Shown: positions 58,770 to 64,000 of the stretch, one piece after another
Numbering within the stretch: the stretch's first letter is position 1
Layout of the letters: every line of letters starts with the position of its first letter
NCBI GenBank assembly: GCA_024642565.1
Contig: JAHEAV010000012.1
Span: forward strand, 16,401 to 80,400
Length of the DNA: 64,000 nucleotides
Reading direction: 5' to 3'
Source: Erythrobacter sp.
GTDB lineage: Bacteria; Pseudomonadota; Alphaproteobacteria; Sphingomonadales; Sphingomonadaceae
The notes under the pieces: model-generated
Seen by the model: only the letters and a program-made list of their open reading frames with translations
What the model was told of the DNA's origin: nothing
Databases searched by the model: none
Program-made: the position numbers and the translations under genes

Positions 58770-58950
58770 ATGGGTTGTCCGGGAAACCGGACCTAAGAGG
58801 GAAGCGGGTGAGGGGAGTACCCCCGAACCCCGCGCTGCCCCCGCAACTGTGACCGGGGAGTGCGCGCTCCAATATGCCACTGCACACCTTTCGGGGTGTG
58901 TGGGAAGGCGGGGCGCAAATGTTGATCCGGGAGCCAGGAGACCTGCCCAT
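58770..58950 (+). ncRNA. Cobalamin (B12) riboswitch
   Basis: The region has the full set of cobalamin aptamer boxes in order: AAGAGGGAAGCGGGTGAGGG, CTGCCCCCGCAACTGTGACCGG (B12 box region), ATGCCACTG, GGGAAGGCGG and the closing GATCCGGGAGCCAGGAGACCTGCC. It is followed by the TonB receptor about 110 bases on, as in known B12-repressed btuB leaders. Boundaries are approximate. Binding of adenosylcobalamin is expected to lower expression of the operon. Confidence 0.92.
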
Positions 58951-58993
58951 GTTCGGTCGTTCAGCTGCCGGGCGGGGTGTACCTGTGGCAAAT

Positions 58994-59054
58994 GGAGAAG
59001 CGCCTTGCGGCGCTCCCTCCGTTGTGAGCGGCATCGTGTCGTTCATTTCGGAGG
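58994..59054 (+). promoter_or_regulatory. Candidate expression platform of the B12 riboswitch
   Basis: AGCGCC (58999-59004) pairs with GGCGCT (59009-59014), extendable to GGAG with CTCC. CCTCCG (59016-59021) is the exact complement of CGGAGG (59049-59054), the ribosome site of the receptor gene. The two pairings compete for the same CTCC, so a switch between open and hidden ribosome site is plausible. Confidence 0.5.
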
Positions 59055-59058
59055 TATC

Positions 59059-60954
59059 ATGTCCAAATATCTGTTATTACTTGGTTGTTCTTTTTGTTTT
59101 GCTGCCCCTGCATGGGCGCAGGATGTGCCTGACACTACCGTGCAGGAAGATGAGCAATACGACCCCATCGTTTTGACTCACCGCATTCGTGACACCTATA
59201 TCACGGTGGTGGCGAGCGGCGCGGATGAACGAATTGCCACAACTGGCCAACCCATAAGCATCATTGGTTCTGAAGAGATCGAGCAAGTGCAGGGGGCGGA
59301 TCTTACCCGCATCCTCCAGCGTTTGGCCGGTGTCACAATCAGCCGCAATGGCGGTGCCGGCAGTTTTACCGGAGTGCGCGTGCGTGGGGCTGAGGCGGAG
59401 CAGTTGCTGGTAGTGGTGGACGGGGTGCGGGTAGCCGATCCGGCAGCGCCCAGCGGGGGCTATGATTTCGGCAATCTGTTACCTGGCGGGATTGGCCAGA
59501 TAGAATTGCTGCGCGGATCGAACAGCACCATCTGGGGCAGCCAGGCCATTGGCGGCGTGCTGGCGGTGAAAAGTAGCACAACCAACGGCGTGCAAGGCTC
59601 GCTCGAATATGGTGCCCGCGATACGCTCTATGCGCAGGCAAACGGCGGAATCAGCGGGAACTACGGCTGGCTTTCCTCCGATGCAGCCTATTATCACAGC
59701 GACGGTTTTTCCGCTGCCGATGGCGGGGCAGAAGCAGATGGGTTCCGCCAATGGCAGATCGGAGGGCGGGGCGGGATTTATCTCACCGATGCACTCAACC
59801 TGATCGCATCGGCACGTTATGCCGACGGGCGGCTGGATATTGATGGGTTTCCGGCGCCCGCGTACCGGCTGGCTGATACTGCAGAATATCAGGATACGCG
59901 CCAGCTCTCCGCCATGGTTGGGGCAGAATATACCAGCCGAGATTTTGAATTGATGGCTGCATATTCACTCTCTGATACCGAACGGGACAGCTTTGATCCA
60001 ACCTTTGGCAGTGCTCCGGGATATTCCACTGATGGCACCAGCCAGCGGGCGGAACTGCGCGGTAAATGGGATGTGTCGGATGAATTTGCGTTGCGGTTTG
60101 GCGGGGAACAGGAATGGAGCCGGTTTTCCTCTACCTTCGACACGCCGAAAAAGGCCAATATAGGCGGGGTCTATGCGCAAATCGGTTATGATGGCGATCT
60201 GGTGATCAATGCGGGCGCGCGGTTGACGGACCACAGCCGTTTCGGCGGCGCGGTTACTTTGGGCGTGGATGCCGCCTATCCCATTGGCGATGGCTGGCGC
60301 ATCCGGGCCAGCTTTGGCGAAGGGTTCAAGGCGCCAACTTTATTCCAGCTATTTTCCGATTACGGTAATCAGACGCTCAACCCTGAACGCAGCACCAGTG
60401 TCGATCTGGGCGTGGATCTGGGAGACCGCAATCTTGGCCATTATTTCGCCGTCAGCCTTTTCCGGCGCGACAGCGAAAATTTGATCGATTTCGTTTCACT
60501 GCCTGGTCCGCCTTATGGCCAGTATGAAAATGTCGGACTGGCCCGTGCGCAGGGGGTGGAGATCGAAGGTGCTTACAGCCTGACAGATACGCTGATCGCA
60601 CGCGCCGCATATTCCTATGCCGATACGGAAAACCGCACAGTGGGCGCGGCCAATCAGGGCAGGGATCTTGCCCGCCGCCCGCGTCATGCGGCCACAATAT
60701 CGGCTGACTGGGCTCGGGGCCATTTCCGGCTCGGCAGCGATCTGCGCATTGTCTCGCGCAGTTTTGACAATGCGGCCAACACCGTCCGGCTGGGCGGCTA
60801 TGAAGTGCTGGACCTGCGGGTAAGCTGGCAGGCAAGCGGTTCCTTCGAACTGTTTGGCCGGATCGAGAATGTGACGGACGCCAATTACCAGACCGCGGCG
60901 GGCTATGGCACGCCCGGCCGGGGCGTGTTCGTCGGGATACGGGCCAAACGATGA
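59059..60954 (+). CDS. btuB: TonB-dependent vitamin B12 receptor
   Basis: A 631-residue outer-membrane receptor with a signal peptide (LLLLGCSFCFAAPAWAQ). A TonB-box candidate TYITVVASG is near residue 35, then a plug domain (PISIIGSEEIEQVQGADLTRILQRLAGVTISRNGGAGSFTGVRVRGAEAEQLLVVVDGVRV), then a beta barrel ending in a typical C-terminal strand (GRGVFVGIRAKR). The B12 riboswitch and the BtuF/C/D genes directly after it support cobalamin as ligand. The ATG at 59059 follows GGAGG; the frame extends upstream through the riboswitch but that part is not coding. It overlaps the next gene by 4 bases. Confidence 0.93.
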   Translation: MSKYLLLLGCSFCFAAPAWAQDVPDTTVQEDEQYDPIVLTHRIRDTYITVVASGADERIATTGQPISIIGSEEIEQVQGADLTRILQRLAGVTISRNGGAGSFTGVRVRGAEAEQLLVVVDGVRVADPAAPSGGYDFGNLLPGGIGQIELLRGSNSTIWGSQAIGGVLAVKSSTTNGVQGSLEYGARDTLYAQANGGISGNYGWLSSDAAYYHSDGFSAADGGAEADGFRQWQIGGRGGIYLTDALNLIASARYADGRLDIDGFPAPAYRLADTAEYQDTRQLSAMVGAEYTSRDFELMAAYSLSDTERDSFDPTFGSAPGYSTDGTSQRAELRGKWDVSDEFALRFGGEQEWSRFSSTFDTPKKANIGGVYAQIGYDGDLVINAGARLTDHSRFGGAVTLGVDAAYPIGDGWRIRASFGEGFKAPTLFQLFSDYGNQTLNPERSTSVDLGVDLGDRNLGHYFAVSLFRRDSENLIDFVSLPGPPYGQYENVGLARAQGVEIEGAYSLTDTLIARAAYSYADTENRTVGAANQGRDLARRPRHAATISADWARGHFRLGSDLRIVSRSFDNAANTVRLGGYEVLDLRVSWQASGSFELFGRIENVTDANYQTAAGYGTPGRGVFVGIRAKR

Positions 60955-61793
60955 AAAGGCGGGGCGCCCTTGTTGTGATGCTGCTGCTGGCTGGCTGTGC
61001 CAGACCTGTGGCGGCGCCGGACGGGGGCGCTCACCCCACCATCGTCAGTCTTAACCCCTGTACCGACGCAATCCTGGCCGAGGTGGCCGACCCGGACCAG
61101 ATGTTGGCAATTTCGCATTACAGTCAGGATCCACGAGCGACCTCGATGGATCTGGCAGTGGCTAAGCGATACCGCGTCACGGGCGGAACGGTGGAGGAAA
61201 TACTGCAACTCAAGCCGGACATTGTCGTGGCGAGCCGTTTTCTGCCACCTGCCGCCCATAACGGTCTGCGTGATCTGGGTATCCGGGTAGAGACCTTTGG
61301 CATCGCCTCAACGATTCAGGACAATGCCGCACAGGTGCACCGCTTGGCGGCATTGGCCGGATATCCGGAGCGGGGCGAACGGTTGGTGCAGCGGATCGAT
61401 AGCGCGCTGGCCAAACTCGGCCGATCTGGTGGTAAATTTCAGGACAAGCCCGCCGGCAAGCCGATTATTCCGGCGGTCTTGTGGCAGCCGGATGGCATTG
61501 TTCCAGGGCAAGCTTCGCTGATCAGTCACTTGCTGAGTACGGCCGGTTTTGCCAACTACAGCGCGGAGCGGGGCATGGGGCAGGCCGATTATATGTCGCT
61601 GGAACGATTGCTGGCCGATCCCCCGCGATTGTTGCTGGTGGCGGGGCAAGAGCGATCGCAGACGCACCCTGCGCTGGCGGCACTGCCCGATTTGCAGCGC
61701 GAGGCGTTTGACCCGATGTTGCTCTATTGCGGCGGGCCGACCATCATCAAGGCCGCACAGCGGCTGGGCGCAATCAAGGCGCAAATACGATGA
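60951..61793 (+). CDS. btuF: Cobalamin ABC transporter substrate-binding lipoprotein (BtuF-like)
   Basis: A 280-residue periplasmic binding protein with a lipoprotein signal (VVMLLLAGCA, Cys16). The fold is of the BtuF/FhuD metal-chelate class: HPTIVSLNPCTDAILAEVADPDQMLAISHYSQDP, TVEEILQLKPDIVVASRF and YMSLERLLADPPRLLLVAG. It hands B12 from the receptor to the inner-membrane importer. Start and stop codons overlap with btuB and btuC (ATGA), so the genes are translationally coupled. An iron-chelate role is excluded mainly by the upstream B12 riboswitch. Confidence 0.87.
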   Translation: MKRRGALVVMLLLAGCARPVAAPDGGAHPTIVSLNPCTDAILAEVADPDQMLAISHYSQDPRATSMDLAVAKRYRVTGGTVEEILQLKPDIVVASRFLPPAAHNGLRDLGIRVETFGIASTIQDNAAQVHRLAALAGYPERGERLVQRIDSALAKLGRSGGKFQDKPAGKPIIPAVLWQPDGIVPGQASLISHLLSTAGFANYSAERGMGQADYMSLERLLADPPRLLLVAGQERSQTHPALAALPDLQREAFDPMLLYCGGPTIIKAAQRLGAIKAQIR

Positions 61794-62743
61794 ACCGCCC
61801 GATCCCCCTGCTGCTCGTGCTGATCGCCATTGCCTTCACGCTGTCACTATTGGCGGGCCGCGTGTGGCTGGATTTCGGCACAACCCCCAATGCCATGGTA
61901 ATTCTGGCAGAGCTGCGGCTGCCGCGCGCGGTGCTGGCCTTGATTGTGGGCGGCGGGCTGGGCGCTGCCGGGGCGGCCATGCAGGGATTTTTGCGCAATC
62001 CGCTGGCGGATCCCGGCCTGTTTGGCATTGCCCCGATGGCGGCTCTGGGCGCGGTGGCAAGTTTCTGGTTCGGCTATTCCGCCAGCGCATGGCTCTTGCC
62101 CCTGTTCTCGCTGGTTGGCGCAGGAGTTGGGATGGCCCTGCTTGCGCTGATCGCGGGCCGCACCGGGGGGATTGCGCTGTTCACGCTGGCCGGTTTGATG
62201 ATCGCGAGTCTTGCGGGCACGCTCACCAGCCTTGCAATCAGCATGGCACCCAATGCCTTTGCGATGAGCGAGATTGTAACCTGGCTGATGGGCGCGCTGA
62301 CCGATCGCAGCTGGCGTGAAGTATGGATCGCCGCGCCGCTGACCCTGGTGGGCATCGCTTGCCTGACGATGACCGGGCGCGGGCTCGATGCGCTGATCTT
62401 GGGGGACGCCGCTGCGCGTTCATTGGGGATGCGGCCCGCTGTAGTGCAGGCATGGCTGATCGCCGGGATTGGTTTGACCGTGGGCAGCGGTGTGGCCGTG
62501 GCGGGGATCGTCGGCTTTGTCGGCCTGATCGTGCCGCATCTGGTCCGCCCCTTTACGGATCGCCGCCCGTCCAGCCTGATCGTGCCGAGCGCCTTGGCGG
62601 GCGCGCTGCTGGTGCTGGTGGCGGACAGCGCAGTGCGGGTGCTGCCCTTTGTCACGGAATTGCGCCTTGGCATCGCGCTCAGCCTGATCGGCGCACCGTT
62701 CTTTCTGTGGCTATTGCTGCGGATGCGGAGGGGGCTGGCGTGA
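61790..62743 (+). CDS. btuC: Cobalamin ABC transporter permease (BtuC-like)
   Basis: A 317-residue permease of the FecCD family with eight to ten helices. LRLPRAVLALIVGGGLGAAGAAMQGFLRNPLADPGLFGIAPMAALGAV is the conserved coupling region, and VGFVGLIVPHLVRPFTDRRPSSLIVPSALAGALLVLVADS the second family block. It forms the channel with BtuD. The ATG at 61790 overlaps the btuF stop by 4 bases; an earlier in-frame ATG falls deep inside btuF. btuD starts within the stop. Confidence 0.92.
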   Translation: MNRPIPLLLVLIAIAFTLSLLAGRVWLDFGTTPNAMVILAELRLPRAVLALIVGGGLGAAGAAMQGFLRNPLADPGLFGIAPMAALGAVASFWFGYSASAWLLPLFSLVGAGVGMALLALIAGRTGGIALFTLAGLMIASLAGTLTSLAISMAPNAFAMSEIVTWLMGALTDRSWREVWIAAPLTLVGIACLTMTGRGLDALILGDAAARSLGMRPAVVQAWLIAGIGLTVGSGVAVAGIVGFVGLIVPHLVRPFTDRRPSSLIVPSALAGALLVLVADSAVRVLPFVTELRLGIALSLIGAPFFLWLLLRMRRGLA

Positions 62744-63471
62744 TCTTGCGCGCGAAGAACCTGTCGCTGGCGGGCCGTCTCGATGGCGTTTCCGCTGTTT
62801 TCGAGCCCGGCAGAATCACCGCAATTTGCGGCCCCAATGGTGCCGGAAAATCGACATTGCTATCCGCGCTCGCCGCGTTGATCACGCCGGATTCCGGTGA
62901 AGTGCTACTAGGCGAAACTCCGCTTGCCGCCATGCCGCCGCAATTGCGGGCGCAAAAAATCGGCTACTTGCCGCAAAATGGCGAGGCGGCTTGGGATGTC
63001 GCGGTGCGCAGCCTGGTGGCGCTGGGGCGGATGCCCTATCGTGATGAGGCGCCCGGAATGGTCGAACAGGCGATGATCGCGCTCGACCTGCAGGCATTTG
63101 CTGACCGCCCGATCTCCACCCTTTCCGGCGGGGAAAAGGCCCGCGCCTTCCTCGCCCGTGTGCTGGCAGGACAGCCCGAATGGCTGCTGGCGGACGAACC
63201 GCTTGCCGCGCTCGATCTCGGTCATCAACTGACCCTGCTGCGACACCTAAGGCGCGTGGCAGAGGGCGGAGCAGGCGTGGTTCTGGTGCTGCACGATCTG
63301 GCGCTGGCGATGAACCATGCGGATTACTTGGTGGTGCTGTCGGATGGGGGCAGAGTTGCCGCGAGCGGGAAACCAGAAGTGGCGCTGTCAGAAGAGATCA
63401 TCCGGCAAGTGTGGGCCGTAGAGGCACAGTGGATCGGCAAACCCGGCGCCCGGGCCTTGATTGCACGGTAA
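62740..63471 (+). CDS. btuD: Cobalamin ABC transporter ATPase (BtuD-like)
   Basis: A 243-residue ATPase. Walker A GPNGAGKSTLLS, Q-loop GYLPQNGEAAW, signature LSGGEKARAFLARVLAG, Walker B WLLADEPLAALD and the switch His in VLVLHDLALAMNHAD are all present. The FecE/BtuD subgroup fits the neighbours. The start is GTG at 62740, overlapping the btuC stop (GTGA). It ends the operon; a weak AAAGCG/CGCTTT hairpin follows. No cobalamin-synthesis gene is seen downstream in the window. Confidence 0.92.
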   Translation: MILRAKNLSLAGRLDGVSAVFEPGRITAICGPNGAGKSTLLSALAALITPDSGEVLLGETPLAAMPPQLRAQKIGYLPQNGEAAWDVAVRSLVALGRMPYRDEAPGMVEQAMIALDLQAFADRPISTLSGGEKARAFLARVLAGQPEWLLADEPLAALDLGHQLTLLRHLRRVAEGGAGVVLVLHDLALAMNHADYLVVLSDGGRVAASGKPEVALSEEIIRQVWAVEAQWIGKPGARALIAR

Positions 63472-63576
63472 AAAGCGCGAGAACCAAGGACCGCTTTTGC
63501 ATCATTCGAAGGAAAACCGGTCATTCTGCTAGCGACCCGATTGCGGACATTGACATATTAGCGCAGTGAGTTCGGA

Positions 63577-63909
63577 ATGTCAGGCTTGGCGCAATTGTAT
63601 GGTGTTTTCGCAACCATCTTGACCGTCACCGCGTGCGCTTCGAACACCACGTTCAATGGAGTAAGGCAAGTAGACACAATTTACATGTTTGCGGGCGTAG
63701 GTGGCGCTATGGCCTACTCCGTCGAAAAGTCAGGTGCGAACCTTCCCCCGGAGAGTGGACCTTGGCGCTTTCGGAGGGAGGTGTCGACGAATGGGCCGAC
63801 CTTCCAAGCTGGGGCTGACAAACGAGCCTTGGAAGAAGTTAAGGCTCGTGGTTTTTCGGTTGCCATTTTCACTATTACAATTGAAGGATTGCCCCTCGAT
63901 CCTGAATGA
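63577..63909 (+). CDS. Small putative lipoprotein, unknown family
   Basis: A 110-residue protein with a lipoprotein-type signal (YGVFATILTVTACAS, Cys20). The mature part is short with a Gly-rich stretch (FAGVGGAMAYS) and a charged second half (DKRALEEVKARGFSVAIF). I recognise no family. It lies 105 bases after btuD, is not in its reading context, and is more AT-rich than the uptake genes. A clear ribosome site is missing, so this is a moderate call. Confidence 0.5.
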   Translation: MSGLAQLYGVFATILTVTACASNTTFNGVRQVDTIYMFAGVGGAMAYSVEKSGANLPPESGPWRFRREVSTNGPTFQAGADKRALEEVKARGFSVAIFTITIEGLPLDPE

Positions 63910-64000
63910 CAGCTTCCCACCCCATAGCGGAAACCACACCTGTTTTTCCGACATCCCGAAAGCAGACATAGCCCGAAGATCGAACCCGACGCGCGAAGTA
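63910..64000. other. Terminal 91 bases, nothing recognised
   Basis: The stretch to the window end shows no reading frame with family features and no RNA gene. A GATCGAACCC string resembles a T-loop but lacks a pairing stem. Confidence 0.3.

Noticed and set aside
63472..63498. AAAGCG/CGCTTT hairpin as a terminator after btuD
   Set aside because: Six pairs with a 14-base loop and only four T in the stem; too weak to call.
63960..64000. tRNA-like T-loop string on the minus strand at the window end
   Set aside because: The flanking bases do not pair as a T-arm and no acceptor stem was found.

Overview
The window looks like chromosomal DNA from an alphaproteobacterium of the order Sphingomonadales, probably near the Erythrobacter/Altererythrobacter/Novosphingobium group. 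I infer this from the GC-rich codon use, the Sphingomonadales-type ribosomal proteins (S5 with a Gly/Arg-rich N-terminal extension, L3 with an acidic tail), the mdh-sucD-sucA-sucB-lpd order and many secreted S9 peptidase, SleB and TonB-receptor style proteins. No phage, transposase, CRISPR array, rRNA or tRNA gene was recognised. Most of the window is housekeeping sequence.

Layout. 1-16 kb is a run of short units: a partial tlyA, tspO, a ubiK-like gene, recO-leuB-glycosyltransferase (GT2-GtrA) facing a PMT-type glycosyltransferase, a small membrane protein divergent from a TetR regulator with two clear operators between them, metZ, an S9 peptidase, a SulP transporter, a TPR protein, apaG, an FMN reductase, a LysR regulator and an acetyltransferase. 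16-18 kb holds a sterol-desaturase-like gene, an orphan secreted protein of lower GC and about 500 bases without a convincing gene.

18-40 kb is the ribosomal protein supercluster in str-S10-spc-alpha order: rpsL, rpsG, fusA, tuf, rpsJ through secY, adk, then an SRPBCC protein and gdhA (glutamate dehydrogenase) inserted before rpsM, rpsK, rpoA and rplQ. A good intrinsic terminator follows rplQ. Several internal gaps carry strong hairpins, some followed by T-runs, which probably tune expression within the cluster. S12 has Arg instead of Lys at residue 88, a position tied to streptomycin resistance.

40-44 kb has an acetyltransferase, a secreted prolyl oligopeptidase and two tandem paralogous secreted proteins of unknown function. 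44-54.5 kb is a minus-strand series that reads mdh, sucD, sucA, sucB, lpd, amidase, PepSY protein, TRIC-type channel; it supplies the 2-oxoglutarate dehydrogenase complex, one succinyl-CoA synthetase subunit and malate dehydrogenase, with no sucC next to sucD. 54.8-58.5 kb has a GGDEF-EAL protein, a small conserved unknown and a SleB-type cell wall hydrolase. 58.8-63.5 kb is a cobalamin riboswitch followed by a TonB receptor and a complete BtuF/C/D-type ABC importer with overlapping start and stop codons: a self-contained vitamin B12 uptake operon. The last 0.5 kb has a small putative lipoprotein.
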